Source: JAAYDK01 sp964543935 (GTDB lineage: Bacteria > Spirochaetota > Spirochaetia > Sphaerochaetales > Sphaerochaetaceae). From it: DNA of 64,000 nucleotides. The notes beneath the pieces are model-generated. The model was not told where the DNA came from. It searched no databases and saw nothing but the letters and a program-made list of their open reading frames with translations. The stretch spans positions 31,148 to 95,147 of the forward strand of contig CAZJAK010000002.1 in NCBI GenBank assembly GCA_964543935.1. The letters are read 5' to 3'. This document shows, piece by piece, positions 25,458-35,333 of the stretch (positions are counted from its first letter, which is position 1; the number at the start of each line of letters is the position of its first letter). A program made the position numbers and the translations under genes.

Positions 25458-27075
25458 TGCACAACGGATCGTGGTGTTCGATTCAACCTTGCGTGACGGG
25501 GCCCAAGCCGAGGGAATCTCCTTTTCGGTGCTCGACAAGCTTAAGATCGTGCGGTTGCTGGACGAGTTGGGGGTGGATTACGCCGAAGCGGGCAATCCCG
25601 GTTCGAACCCCAAGGATCTCGAGTTTTTCAAGGAAGCTGCCAAGCTTGAATTACAGACCGTCAAGCTGGTGGCTTTCGGGGCCACCCGCCGGGCCAATGT
25701 GAAGGCGCACGACGATGTCGGTCTGGCTCAATTGTTATCCGCCGGTACACAAACAGTCTCGGTGTTCGGCAAGAGTTGGGATTTTCAGGTCACCGCCATC
25801 CTGCGCACCACCTTGGAAGAGAACCTGGCCATGATCGCCGACACTGTGGCTTTCTTGAAAGCCCAAGATCGCGAGGTGATCTTCGACGCCGAGCATTTTT
25901 TCGACGGCTATAAAGCCAATCGTGCCTATGCCATGGAGACGTTGCAAGCCGCCGTGCAAGCGGGGGCTAGCGCGATCGTGTTGTGCGACACACGTGGCGG
26001 ATCGTTGCCATCGTTCGTCGGCGAAGCGGTGCGTGAAGTGGCCGCCACCTTGGCGGGCTCACCTGTCGACATCGGCATCCACACCCACAACGACAGCTCC
26101 TGTGCCGAAGCGAATTCGCTGGTGGCAGTCGAAAACGGAGCCCGCCACGTGCAGGGCACTTTGGTCGGTTTCGGCGAACGCTGCGGAAATGCCAATTTAG
26201 CGGCGATGATTCCGACGTTGGCCCTCAAGATGGGCTATGACCTGCTCACTGGTGGAGCTTTACCGAAACTTACCTTGGCGGCCCGTTCGGTGGCCGAGAT
26301 AGCCAATATCGGCATACCCGAAGGTATGCCGTACGTCGGATTGCGGGCCTTCACCCATAAAGGCGGCATGCATATCGACGGCATCTCCAAGAATCCCGAG
26401 TCGTTCGAACATATCAATCCCGAAGCGGTCGGCAATGAGCGCCGCCTGTTGATGAGCGAGGTGGCCGGTAGGGCGATGGTGCTCAATCGCATCCAACGCC
26501 ATGCCCCCTATATCGGCAAGGACGATCCAAGGACCAAGGCGATTGTCGAGACCCTCAAGCGCATGGAGATGGCCGGTTACCAGTTCGAAGGTGCCGAAAG
26601 CTCGTTCGAACTGATCATTTGCAAGCACTTGGGGACCTATCGTCCCTATTTCATCCTCGACCATTATAAAACATTCGGGGAGTTGCCCCGTCTTGGCGAT
26701 GGCCAGACCAGCCATACCGCCGTGGTCAAAGTCGGTGTCGATGGACGTTCCGCCATCGGTGTGGCCCAAGGCGATGGACCCGTGCATGCCTTGGACAAAG
26801 CCTTGCGCAAGGTCTTGGAGGAATTCTATCCATCGCTTTGCAGCATGCGCTTGACCGACTATAAGGTCCGTGTTCTCGATTCACGCAGTGCGACCGCCGC
26901 CCAAGTGCGCGTCCTCATCGAGACGACCGACGGGGCGGCCACGTGGTCGACTGTGGGGGTCTCCACCGACATCATCGAGGCCTCGTGGATGGCCTTGGTC
27001 GATTCCATAGAATATAAATTGATGAAGGAAGGGGTTTCGGCTCCGGCCGAGCATCATGAAGGAGCAATGGCATGA
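25447..27075 (+). CDS. cimA: (R)-citramalate synthase
   Basis: A 542-residue enzyme condensing acetyl-CoA with pyruvate to citramalate, which opens a threonine-independent route to 2-ketobutyrate and isoleucine. The sequence VFDSTLRDGAQAEGISFSVLDKLKI is characteristic of the long CimA type, followed by HTHNDSSCAEANSL, GERCGNANL and a C-terminal LeuA-dimer-like regulatory domain. I choose ATG 25447 over GTG 25441, because AAGGAGG (25434-25440) abuts the GTG but is six bases from the ATG. No threonine deaminase is in the operon, which agrees with this route. It overlaps both leuA and leuC. Confidence 0.92.
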   Translation: MALDAQRIVVFDSTLRDGAQAEGISFSVLDKLKIVRLLDELGVDYAEAGNPGSNPKDLEFFKEAAKLELQTVKLVAFGATRRANVKAHDDVGLAQLLSAGTQTVSVFGKSWDFQVTAILRTTLEENLAMIADTVAFLKAQDREVIFDAEHFFDGYKANRAYAMETLQAAVQAGASAIVLCDTRGGSLPSFVGEAVREVAATLAGSPVDIGIHTHNDSSCAEANSLVAVENGARHVQGTLVGFGERCGNANLAAMIPTLALKMGYDLLTGGALPKLTLAARSVAEIANIGIPEGMPYVGLRAFTHKGGMHIDGISKNPESFEHINPEAVGNERRLLMSEVAGRAMVLNRIQRHAPYIGKDDPRTKAIVETLKRMEMAGYQFEGAESSFELIICKHLGTYRPYFILDHYKTFGELPRLGDGQTSHTAVVKVGVDGRSAIGVAQGDGPVHALDKALRKVLEEFYPSLCSMRLTDYKVRVLDSRSATAAQVRVLIETTDGAATWSTVGVSTDIIEASWMALVDSIEYKLMKEGVSAPAEHHEGAMA

Positions 27076-28334
27076 GCATGACGATGACGCAAAAGATCCT
27101 GGCGATGCATTCCAATCTGGCCGAGGTCCATCCCGGCCAATTGGTGATGGCCGACCTCGATCTGGTGCTTGGCAACGACATCACCGCCCCGGTGGCAATT
27201 AGGGAGTTTGCCAAGTTTGGTTTGGACAAAGTGTTCGACCGGACAAAAGTGGTGTTGGTACCCGATCATTTTACTCCCAACAAGGATATCAAGGCGGCCG
27301 AGCAGTGCAAATGCATGCGCGAGTTTGCCGGTGAATACGACATCGAGCATTATTTTGAAATCGGCAAGATGGGCATTGAGCATGCGTTGTTGCCCGAGCA
27401 GGGTTTGGTGAACGCGGGGGACCTCATCATCGGAGCCGACAGCCATACCTGTACCTACGGCGCGTTGGGGGCCTTCTCCACGGGAGTAGGGAGCACCGAC
27501 ATGGCTGGTGCCATGGCGACCGGAAAGGCTTGGTTCAAGGTCCCTGGAGCCATCCGTTTCAACTTGACCGGCTCCTTCGGCCGCTGGGTTTCCGGCAAAG
27601 ACCTGATCTTGCACATCATCGGGCTGATCGGGGTCGACGGGGCTTTGTACCGGTCCATGGAGTTCACCGGACCGGCTTTGGCTTCGCTGAGCATCGACGA
27701 TCGTTTCACCATCTGCAACATGGCCATCGAGGCCGGCGCCAAGAATGGGATTTTCCCCGTCGACGACATCGCCAAGGCTTACTTGGCCGAACATTGCCAG
27801 CGAGAAGCGGTGGTGTACCAAGCCGATGCCGATGCCGAGTATGAGCAGACGATCGAGATCGACCTGTCGAGCTTGCGACCGACGGTGGCCTTCCCCCATC
27901 TGCCGGAAAACACCAAGACGATCGACGAGGTCGGTGAGGTGCGCATCGACCAAGTGGTGATTGGTTCCTGTACCAACGGCCGCATCAGCGACCTGCGCAT
28001 TGCCGCAGCGCTGCTCAAAGGACGTACAGTATCTGTGCGGACCATCGTGATACCCGCCACCCAAGCCATCTGGTTGCAGGCGATGGAAGAAGGCTTGTTG
28101 CGCACCTTCGTCGAAGCCGGGGCTGTGGTGAGTACACCCACGTGCGGGCCTTGCTTGGGAGGCCACATGGGCATCTTGGCCAAAGGGGAACGGGCAGTGG
28201 CGACCACAAACCGCAATTTTGTCGGTCGGATGGGTCATGTCGAGAGTGAGGTGTACTTGGCGAGTCCGGCTGTGGCGGCTGCTTCCGCAGTACTGGGGAA
28301 AATCGCCGATCCCGCTGTGATGGAGGTCAAATAA
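27072..28334 (+). CDS. leuC: 3-isopropylmalate/citramalate dehydratase, large subunit
   Basis: A 420-residue aconitase-family subunit of the short (archaeal/thermophile-like) type, which isomerises 2- to 3-isopropylmalate and usually also converts citramalate through citraconate to 3-methylmalate. The 4Fe-4S ligands are visible in GADSHTCTYGALG, GSCTNGRISD and CGPCLGGHMG. It is translationally coupled to cimA (ATGA) and followed two bases later by leuD. The shared use with CimA explains its place in the operon. Confidence 0.95.
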   Translation: MSMTMTQKILAMHSNLAEVHPGQLVMADLDLVLGNDITAPVAIREFAKFGLDKVFDRTKVVLVPDHFTPNKDIKAAEQCKCMREFAGEYDIEHYFEIGKMGIEHALLPEQGLVNAGDLIIGADSHTCTYGALGAFSTGVGSTDMAGAMATGKAWFKVPGAIRFNLTGSFGRWVSGKDLILHIIGLIGVDGALYRSMEFTGPALASLSIDDRFTICNMAIEAGAKNGIFPVDDIAKAYLAEHCQREAVVYQADADAEYEQTIEIDLSSLRPTVAFPHLPENTKTIDEVGEVRIDQVVIGSCTNGRISDLRIAAALLKGRTVSVRTIVIPATQAIWLQAMEEGLLRTFVEAGAVVSTPTCGPCLGGHMGILAKGERAVATTNRNFVGRMGHVESEVYLASPAVAAASAVLGKIADPAVMEVK

Positions 28335-28335
28335 G

Positions 28336-28830
28336 ATGAAGAACAAAGGTAAAGCTTACCGCTACGGAGATAACGTCGACACCGACGTCATCATCCCGGC
28401 CCGCTATTTGAATACATCGGTCGCCACCGAACTGGCGGCCCACTGCATGGAGGACATCGACGCCTCGTTCATCAAGACTGTCGAACCGGGCGATATCATC
28501 GTGGCCGACCGCAACTTTGGCTGTGGCTCGTCGCGCGAGCATGCCCCGTTGGCCATCAAGACGGCCGGAATCGGTTGCGTGATCGCCTCATCGTTCGCCA
28601 GGATTTTCTACCGCAACGCCATTAACATCGGCTTGGCCATCCTGGAGTGCCCCGAAGCAGTCAGAGGCATCAATGCCGGTGATACAGTCGAAGTCGATTT
28701 CGATTCTGGGACCATTGTGAACCTCACCACTGGCTCATCGTGGCAGTCGGAACCGTTTCCCCCCTTCATCCAAAACATGATAGCGTCGGATGGGTTGATC
28801 AATTACATGAAGCGGGAGGTCTGTCGATGA
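28336..28830 (+). CDS. leuD: 3-isopropylmalate/citramalate dehydratase, small subunit
   Basis: A 164-residue swivel subunit that completes the active site of LeuC. Markers are GDNVDTDVIIPARYLNT at residue 8 and NFGCGSSREHAP near residue 57. The length is that of the short LeuD form partnered with 420-residue LeuC. Its stop overlaps the leuB ATG. Confidence 0.95.
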   Translation: MKNKGKAYRYGDNVDTDVIIPARYLNTSVATELAAHCMEDIDASFIKTVEPGDIIVADRNFGCGSSREHAPLAIKTAGIGCVIASSFARIFYRNAINIGLAILECPEAVRGINAGDTVEVDFDSGTIVNLTTGSSWQSEPFPPFIQNMIASDGLINYMKREVCR

Positions 28831-29891
28831 AACTGAAAATCGCATTGGTCCCGGGCGACGGCATTGGTCCGGATATCGTGGCCGAGGCCGTCAAGGTCTT
28901 GGGGGCAGTGGCCCAAAAGTTCGGCCACAAGCTCGACCTTTCCTTTTACCTGGCCGGTGGCATCGCCATCGACACGGTCGGTCAGCCATTGCCCGAGTCG
29001 ACCTTGCTCGGCTGTGCCGATGCCCAAGCGGTTCTGCTCGGGGCTGTCGGCGGGCCCAAATGGGATTCCCTGTCTGGCGACAAGCGGCCCGAGAAAGCCT
29101 TGCTCGGCTTGCGCGGTGGCTTGGGATTGTTCTGCAACCTCCGCCCGGCTTTGCTCTATCCTCAGTTGGCAGAGGCCTGTCCATTGAAGGGGGCTCTCAT
29201 TGAAGGCGGGCTCGACATCATGGTGGTGCGGGAACTGACCGGGGGCATCTATTTCGGCAAACGCGGACGCAATGCCGAAGGTGACCAAGCCTTCGACACG
29301 ATGTCCTACAATGTGGGCGAAGTCCAGCGGATAGCCCGCAAGGCCTTCGAATTGGCTCTCAAACGCGCGAAGCGGCTCACCAGTGTCGATAAAGCCAATA
29401 TTTTGGAGACCAGTCGGTTATGGCGTTCGACTATCGATGCGATGGCCAAGGATTATCCCGGTGTGGCGGTCAACCACATGTATGTCGACAACGCCGCCAT
29501 GCAGTTGGTGCGCAATCCCAAGCAATTCGATGTGATCGTGACCGAGAACATGTTCGGTGACATCCTGAGCGATGAGGCCAGCATGATCACCGGCAGTATC
29601 GGGATGTTGCCGTCGGCCAGTTTGCGGGAAGATTCATTCGGCTTGTACGAGCCGATCCATGGGTCGGCTCCCGACATTGCCGGACAGGACAAAGCCAATC
29701 CGTTGGCCACCATCTTGTCGGCGGCCATGTTGCTGCGCCATAGCTTCAACCTCCCCAACGAGGCGGCGGCTATCGAGACGGCGGTGAGCGTGACGCTTGA
29801 CGCCGGCTGGCGGACCGGCGACATTATGAGTAAAGGGATGAAATTGGTTGGAACGAAAGAGATGGGGACTTTGGTGGCTGCAGCCGTTTGA
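28827..29891 (+). CDS. leuB: 3-isopropylmalate dehydrogenase
   Basis: A 354-residue NAD-dependent decarboxylating dehydrogenase; with CimA present it probably also oxidises 3-methylmalate to 2-ketobutyrate. Landmarks: GDGIGPDIVAEAVKVL at the N-terminus, RELTGGIYFGKRG, the DKANILETSRLWR catalytic Lys region, TENMFGDILSDEASM and the C-terminal EPIHGSAPDIAG. Start at 28827 is coupled to leuD and preceded by GGGAGG. Confidence 0.96.
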   Translation: MKLKIALVPGDGIGPDIVAEAVKVLGAVAQKFGHKLDLSFYLAGGIAIDTVGQPLPESTLLGCADAQAVLLGAVGGPKWDSLSGDKRPEKALLGLRGGLGLFCNLRPALLYPQLAEACPLKGALIEGGLDIMVVRELTGGIYFGKRGRNAEGDQAFDTMSYNVGEVQRIARKAFELALKRAKRLTSVDKANILETSRLWRSTIDAMAKDYPGVAVNHMYVDNAAMQLVRNPKQFDVIVTENMFGDILSDEASMITGSIGMLPSASLREDSFGLYEPIHGSAPDIAGQDKANPLATILSAAMLLRHSFNLPNEAAAIETAVSVTLDAGWRTGDIMSKGMKLVGTKEMGTLVAAAV

Positions 29892-29927
29892 GTGATCCTG
29901 TCGCCAAACATGGGGAGGAGGAAGGAC

Positions 29928-30812
29928 ATGGGTGAGCAATTGGTGTATCTTGATGGAGCGTTCGTACCGCTCGCCGAGGCAAAGATCTCGGTGTTGGATC
30001 ATGGCGTGCTCTATGGTGACGGGGTGTTCGAGGGTATCAGGGTCTATGAAGGGCGGGTGTTCCGCCTGTCTGACCACATCGATCGCTTCTATGCCGGGGC
30101 CAACGAGATCTTCTTGCAGTTGCCGTGCGATAAGCCGCAGATGACCGAGATCGTCTTGGAAACCTGCCGGCGCAACCGACTGGACAACGGTTACATCCGG
30201 CTGGTCTGCACCCGGGGTGCCGACGGTTTGGGGTTGTACCCGAAACCGGGCAGCCATGCCCCGCGCTTGTTCTGCATCGCCGGCCAAGTCGCCTTGTATA
30301 GCGAAGAGGCCTACCGGCGCGGTCTTAAGGTGGTCACCAGCAGTTTCCGCCGCAACAAAGCCACCATCATCGATCCCCAGATCAAGAGTCTCAATTACCT
30401 CAACAACATATTGGCTTCGATCGAGGCGCACCGCTACGGTGCCGACGAGGCTTTGATGCTCAATGAGGACGGGGTGGTGACCGAATGCACTGGCGACAAT
30501 GTGTTCATGGTCAAGAACCAAGTCATCTCGACCCCGCCGGTATGGTTGGGGACGCTCGACGGCATCACCCGCCAGGCTGTACTGCGCATTGCCCGTGACC
30601 TTGGCTATGTCGTGCAGGAGGTTCCCTTCACCCACTACAACCTGTTGAATTGTGACGAGGCTTTCCTGACCGGCACAGCAGCAGAGATCATCGCCCTGAC
30701 CGAACTCGATGGGCGTACGATCGGCCATGGTGTGGCGGGCTCGGTGACCATGCGTTTGCTATCTGCGTTCAGGGAATACGTTCGCAAGCCTGAAAATGGA
30801 GCGAAGATATGA
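29928..30812 (+). CDS. ilvE: Branched-chain amino acid aminotransferase
   Basis: A 294-residue fold-type IV PLP enzyme, giving Leu, Ile and Val from their keto acids with glutamate. VLDHGVLYGDGVFEGIRVYEGRVFRLSDH is the family's first block, the PLP lysine lies in IDPQIKSLNYLNN, and the phosphate-binding loop in CTGDNVFMV. The start at 29928 follows GGGGAGGAGGAAGG. Its stop overlaps ilvD. The length and the GDGVFEG motif favour IlvE over D-amino acid transaminase, which shares the fold. Confidence 0.9.
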   Translation: MGEQLVYLDGAFVPLAEAKISVLDHGVLYGDGVFEGIRVYEGRVFRLSDHIDRFYAGANEIFLQLPCDKPQMTEIVLETCRRNRLDNGYIRLVCTRGADGLGLYPKPGSHAPRLFCIAGQVALYSEEAYRRGLKVVTSSFRRNKATIIDPQIKSLNYLNNILASIEAHRYGADEALMLNEDGVVTECTGDNVFMVKNQVISTPPVWLGTLDGITRQAVLRIARDLGYVVQEVPFTHYNLLNCDEAFLTGTAAEIIALTELDGRTIGHGVAGSVTMRLLSAFREYVRKPENGAKI

Positions 30813-32473
30813 GAAGCGACGCCTTCAAGCAAGGAGCTGCTCGGGCACCCCACCGTTCATTGATGAAAGCGCTTGGGTTGACCGACCGCGAAATTGCCGC
30901 TCCGTTGATCGGGGTGGTCAACTCGGCCAACGGCATCATCCCCGGCCATGTCCATCTGAACCGGATTGTCGATGCTGTCAAAGCCGGTATTCGCACTGCT
31001 GGCGGAACTCCGATTGAATTCTCGGTCATCGGAGTGTGCGACGGTATCGCGATGGGGCATGTGGGCATGAAATATTCATTGGCCAGTCGCGAGCTGATTG
31101 CCGATTCGATCGAATCGATGGCGATGGCCCATCCGTTCGACGGTTTGGTGATGGTCCCCAATTGCGACAAAATCGTGCCGGCCATGCTGATGGCAGCGGC
31201 TCGGGTGAACATCCCGACGGTGTTCGTATCGGGCGGACCGATGTTGGCTGGGCGCAAAGACGGCAAGGCCATCAGCCTTTCCACGATGTTCGAAGCAGTC
31301 GGCAGCCACGCTGCCGGTAAAATCGACGACGCGGGTTTGCTTGAGTTTGAAAATGCAGCCTGTCCGACCTGCGGTTCCTGTTCCGGCATGTTCACCGCCA
31401 ACAGCATGAACTGCTTGACCGAGGCGTTGGGGATGGGATTGCCGGGCAATGGCAGCATCCCGGCGGTGTTCGCAGAACGGGACCGCTTGGCCAAGGAAGC
31501 CGGTTACGCCATCATGAAATTGGTCGAGCGCGATGTGAGGCCGTTGGACATCATGACCAGCCAAGCCTTCTTCAATGCTCTGGCGGTCGACATGGCCTTG
31601 GGGTGCAGCACCAACAGCATGCTGCACCTGCCGGCCATCGCCCATGAAGCCCATGTAGAACTGGACATTTTCATTGCCAACGAGATCAGCAACCGTACTC
31701 CCAACCTATGCCGGCTTGCACCGGCCGGACCACACCATGTCGAGGACCTCAACAGCGCTGGCGGAGTGATGGCGGTCATGAAGGAGCTGGACAAGCTGGG
31801 ATTGATCGCCACGGGCGTCCCTACCGTATCCGGCAAGACCATCGCCGAGCAGCTCGCCCAAGCGTGCAATCGCGACAATTCCGTGATACGGCCGGTGGAA
31901 CAACCGTACAGTGCCACTGGTGGAATCGCTGTGTTGAAGGGCAACCTTGCCCCAGAAGGGGCGGTCGTGAAGCGCTCTGCGGTCGATGCGCAGATGTTGC
32001 GCCATAGCGGACCGGCGCGGGTGTTTGATTCTGAAGAGGCTGCCGCAGAAGCGATTCTTGCTGGCAAAATCATCAAAGGCGATGTGGTGGTGATCCGTTA
32101 CGAAGGGCCCAAAGGTGGTCCGGGAATGCGTGAGATGCTCGGGCCGACGGCAACGATAGCCGGCATGGGACTGGACAAGGATGTGGCTCTGATTACCGAC
32201 GGACGCTTCAGTGGGGCGACCCGGGGTGCTTCGATCGGGCATGTCTCTCCCGAAGCGGCAGTGGGCGGGCCGATCGCTCTGGTGCGCGAGGGAGACATCA
32301 TCGCCATCGACATCACCGCCGGGACGATCGACTTGATGGTTGACGACGGTGAATTGGCCCGGCGCAAAGCCGGCTGGACGGCCCCGGAAGCGAAGATAAA
32401 GAGCGGGTATCTGGCCCGGTATGCACGACAAGTGACCTCGGCGGTCCGCGGGGCCGTGTTCGAGGACGTTTGA
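30809..32473 (+). CDS. ilvD: Dihydroxy-acid dehydratase
   Basis: A 554-residue iron-sulphur enzyme that dehydrates 2,3-dihydroxy-isovalerate or -methylvalerate. Cluster and metal ligands are in NCDKIVPAML and CPTCGSCSGMFTANSMNCL, with further conserved blocks CSTNSMLHL and YEGPKGGPGMREML. Length is typical. It is coupled to ilvE (four-base overlap), and ilvB begins 30 bases later. Confidence 0.96.
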   Translation: MRSDAFKQGAARAPHRSLMKALGLTDREIAAPLIGVVNSANGIIPGHVHLNRIVDAVKAGIRTAGGTPIEFSVIGVCDGIAMGHVGMKYSLASRELIADSIESMAMAHPFDGLVMVPNCDKIVPAMLMAAARVNIPTVFVSGGPMLAGRKDGKAISLSTMFEAVGSHAAGKIDDAGLLEFENAACPTCGSCSGMFTANSMNCLTEALGMGLPGNGSIPAVFAERDRLAKEAGYAIMKLVERDVRPLDIMTSQAFFNALAVDMALGCSTNSMLHLPAIAHEAHVELDIFIANEISNRTPNLCRLAPAGPHHVEDLNSAGGVMAVMKELDKLGLIATGVPTVSGKTIAEQLAQACNRDNSVIRPVEQPYSATGGIAVLKGNLAPEGAVVKRSAVDAQMLRHSGPARVFDSEEAAAEAILAGKIIKGDVVVIRYEGPKGGPGMREMLGPTATIAGMGLDKDVALITDGRFSGATRGASIGHVSPEAAVGGPIALVREGDIIAIDITAGTIDLMVDDGELARRKAGWTAPEAKIKSGYLARYARQVTSAVRGAVFEDV

Positions 32474-32503
32474 ACACCGCTGGACGGCGGTAAGGTGGGT
32501 GGC

Positions 32504-34171
32504 ATGAAATTGAACGGTGCTGAGATCATCATCGAGTGTTTGAAGGAGCAGGGAGTCGACACCGTTTTCGGGTTTCCTGGCGGGGCGGTCTTGTACATTT
32601 ACGATGCGTTGTACACATATCGTTCTACTGTACGGCATGTATTGACCACGCACGAGCAGGGAGCGGCCCATGCCGCCGATGGATATGCCCGGGCGACCGG
32701 CAAGGTCGGGGTCTGCATCGCCACCAGCGGCCCCGGGGCCACCAACTTGGTGACCGGACTGGCGACAGCCTACATGGATTCCGTCCCCGTCGTTGCGATC
32801 ACGGGCAACGTCACGACAGCCTTGTTGGGCAAGGACAGTTTCCAAGAGGTCGACATCACCGGCATCACCATGCCGATCACCAAGCACAATTACATCGTCA
32901 AGGATGTGAGGCAATTGGCGGCGACCGTGCGGGAGGCGTTCAGGATCGCCCGCAGCGGGCGACCCGGCCCAGTGCTCATCGATGTCCCCAAGGATGTAAG
33001 CGCCAGCGTGTGTGACTACGAAGCGGAACAACCCAAAGAAGTCGTGGCGCTTGCCCCCAACAAGGCCGACTTGGAAAAAACAGTCCGCCTGATCAAGGAG
33101 TCGGTCCGTCCGATGCTCTATGTAGGCGGCGGGGTCATCCGTTCGAAGGCCCAGCGGGAACTGGCTGAATTCATCGAGAAGATCGACAGCCCGGTGGGGG
33201 TCTCGTTGATGGGCAACGGTGCGATCCCCTGCAACCACCCCCGTTTCACCGGGATGATCGGCATGCACGGGACGCGTGTGTCCAACATCGCCATCAACCA
33301 TTGCGACCTGTTGTTGGTTGTCGGGGCCAGGTTCAGCGACCGGGTGGTCAGCAAGTCGAGTGCGTTCGCCAAAAAAGCCAAGATTGTACAAATCGACGTG
33401 GATCCGGCTGAGATCAACAAGAACATGCCGACCATGCACCATGTCATCGGCGATGTGCGCGAGGTGTTGGATTCGTTGAACGCGATGATCGAGAAACCGC
33501 TCGACCACAGCGCTTGGAACCATCAGGTCGAACTGTACAAAGGCGAATATCCTCTCAAGGTCACCGCTGAGAACAAGCGGGCCAAAGACGTGTTGCGGGC
33601 CCTCAACCATGTGCTTCCAGCGGATGCTGTGGTGGTGACCGAAGTCGGCCAGCACCAAATGTGGACAGCCCAATTCTATTGCCACACACCGCAAGGACGG
33701 TTCCTCACCTCCGGTGGGTTAGGGACAATGGGCTACGGTACCGGAGCGGCCATCGGAGCCCAATGCGGTTGCCCTGAACGCCGGGTGGTCAATGTGGCCG
33801 GTGACGGCTCTTTCCGCATGAACTGCAACGAATTGGGGACCATCGCCCGTTACCGGCTGCCAATCGTAATTGTGGTGATGAACAACCATACCCTCGGCAT
33901 GGTGCGGCAATGGCAGACTTTGTTCTATGACAGTCGCTATTCTGAGACCACCCTCGACACGGATGTTGATTGGATCAAGTTGGCTGAAGCCTACGGTCTT
34001 GCCGGCATGCGTTTGGGAATCGATGACGATCCCCAGTTGGTCCTCGGGGCCGCAGTGGCGCTCAACGCCCCTGTGGTGGTCGATTGCGAGATCCCGTTGG
34101 ACAACAAGGTCTATCCGATGGTTGCTCCGGGAGCATCCATCGAGGAGATGATCGAGGACACCAACGACTGA
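32504..34171 (+). CDS. ilvB: Acetolactate synthase, large catalytic subunit
   Basis: A 555-residue thiamine-diphosphate enzyme. Domain order is the Pyr domain (GFPGGAVLYIYDAL, catalytic Glu in THEQGAAHAADGYARATG), the central FAD-binding domain (GRPGPVLIDVPKDV onwards) and the PP domain with GDGSFRMNCNELGT and a downstream NN for TPP-Mg binding. ATG 32504 is preferred over GTG 32495 because AAGGTGG (32490-32496) precedes it by seven bases. It closes the ten-gene operon. No convincing terminator is seen in the 87 bases before the convergent RpiR gene. Confidence 0.95.
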   Translation: MKLNGAEIIIECLKEQGVDTVFGFPGGAVLYIYDALYTYRSTVRHVLTTHEQGAAHAADGYARATGKVGVCIATSGPGATNLVTGLATAYMDSVPVVAITGNVTTALLGKDSFQEVDITGITMPITKHNYIVKDVRQLAATVREAFRIARSGRPGPVLIDVPKDVSASVCDYEAEQPKEVVALAPNKADLEKTVRLIKESVRPMLYVGGGVIRSKAQRELAEFIEKIDSPVGVSLMGNGAIPCNHPRFTGMIGMHGTRVSNIAINHCDLLLVVGARFSDRVVSKSSAFAKKAKIVQIDVDPAEINKNMPTMHHVIGDVREVLDSLNAMIEKPLDHSAWNHQVELYKGEYPLKVTAENKRAKDVLRALNHVLPADAVVVTEVGQHQMWTAQFYCHTPQGRFLTSGGLGTMGYGTGAAIGAQCGCPERRVVNVAGDGSFRMNCNELGTIARYRLPIVIVVMNNHTLGMVRQWQTLFYDSRYSETTLDTDVDWIKLAEAYGLAGMRLGIDDDPQLVLGAAVALNAPVVVDCEIPLDNKVYPMVAPGASIEEMIEDTND

Positions 34172-34258
34172 GTACCCTGATGCGGACATGACGAAAGACA
34201 GATATCCCGAAAGTCACCAATAGTGGCAGGGATGTTCGTTCAAGGTCGCAGTATCGAG

Positions 34259-35149
34259 TCAGGTTCTGTCGCGCAGGTCATCTGTCCGTTCGGATCCGCC
34301 GCTCACATGCGAGACAGCTTCCCACGTGCGCTGTATCATGGACGAGTCGCTTCCTTTGTAACGGGCCAGGATCATGGCGAAGATGATGTCCACCACCAAC
34401 AGCTGGTTGATGCGCGACAACGACGCCCCTTGACGGAACAGCGACTCGCTGTTGGGAACGGTGAGGATGATATCGGCCAATTTGGACAACGAGTTTCCAC
34501 CGATGCGGGTCACGGCAAGAATCGGAGCACCGTTGCGCCGGCCTTCGCGGGCGGCTTTGATGATGCTGCCCGTCTCTCCCGAATAGGAGATGGCCACCAA
34601 GCAGTCCTCGGGTTTGAGGGCGCAAGCTTGGACAACCTGCATGTCGGAATCGGCCGTGTAGACGGCCAGCAATCCCAATCGAGCCAGCTTCTGCTGGAAG
34701 TCGGTGGCCACGATGCCCGAGGCTCCGATTCCAGCCACCATGACGTGATGGGATTTCATGATCGTTTCGACTGCCCGTTCGAGCGAAGTGCGGTCGAGCA
34801 CCGTTTCCACACCGGCCATGCTGTCGGTTGTCATACCGACCAAGATTTTCACGATATCTCCGGCCGGGGTCGACTCGTTGATCTCGCCGAGATTGGCCTG
34901 CTTTTCATTCGTGCCGGTGGAGAACACTTCTTGAGCCAGGCTCAAACGCAACTCGGTGTAGCCGCCGTATCCCATGCGGTTGGCCAACCGGATCACAGCA
35001 GCCGTACTGGTGCCGGCAGCGGCAGCCAATGTGGCGATGCCCATGTGGACAGCTTGGGCGGGATACGTCACCAAGTAGTCGGCCGCTTTGCGTTCCGAGG
35101 GCGACAGGTTCGGAGCATATTGCTTGATCAGATATAAACAACCTTCCAT
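34259..35149 (-). CDS. RpiR/MurR-family transcriptional regulator
   Basis: 296 residues: an N-terminal helix-turn-helix (about 1-77, TLAAAAGTSTAAVIRLANRMGYGGYTEL) and a SIS sugar-phosphate binding domain (about 120-260, GIGASGIVATDFQQKL, SYSGETGSIIKAAREGR). Divergent from murQ and the MurK-like kinase, so it probably senses MurNAc-6-phosphate or a related amino sugar phosphate and represses them. A TTGAAAA/TTTTCAA inverted repeat lies 29 bases upstream of its start. Confidence 0.87.
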   Translation of the reverse strand: MEGCLYLIKQYAPNLSPSERKAADYLVTYPAQAVHMGIATLAAAAGTSTAAVIRLANRMGYGGYTELRLSLAQEVFSTGTNEKQANLGEINESTPAGDIVKILVGMTTDSMAGVETVLDRTSLERAVETIMKSHHVMVAGIGASGIVATDFQQKLARLGLLAVYTADSDMQVVQACALKPEDCLVAISYSGETGSIIKAAREGRRNGAPILAVTRIGGNSLSKLADIILTVPNSESLFRQGASLSRINQLLVVDIIFAMILARYKGSDSSMIQRTWEAVSHVSGGSERTDDLRDRT

Positions 35150-35177
35150 GGTGCGAACATACCATGCCGGCTGGAGT

Positions 35178-35207
35178 TTGAAAAGATGTGCTATAAAATA
35201 TTTTCAA
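35178..35207. promoter_or_regulatory. Inverted repeat, candidate RpiR operator
   Basis: TTGAAAA (35178-35184) and TTTTCAA (35201-35207), 16 bases apart, lie in the very AT-rich segment between the divergent regulator and murQ. The position suits an operator controlling both directions. Confidence 0.4.
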
Positions 35208-35246
35208 GTAATGATCGTTAATAATAAAATTTATTTTTATGACATC

Positions 35247-35276
35247 TTGACAAATCTTGCAACACGATTGGACAAT
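35247..35276 (+). promoter_or_regulatory. Promoter of murQ
   Basis: TTGACA (35247-35252), an 18-base spacer and GACAAT (35271-35276). The murQ ATG lies 57 bases downstream. Confidence 0.5.
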
Positions 35277-35333
35277 TGATTGTCGGCGCCGGTCGTGCCG
35301 GTGGCCGACTGGCGTCCGAGCTGGAGGAACAGC

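Noticed and set aside
31706..33694. A 662-codon open frame on the minus strand across ilvD and ilvB
   Set aside because: It is antisense to two well-identified enzymes; the protein is low-complexity His/Arg/Gly-rich with no motif, as expected from codon bias in GC-rich DNA.
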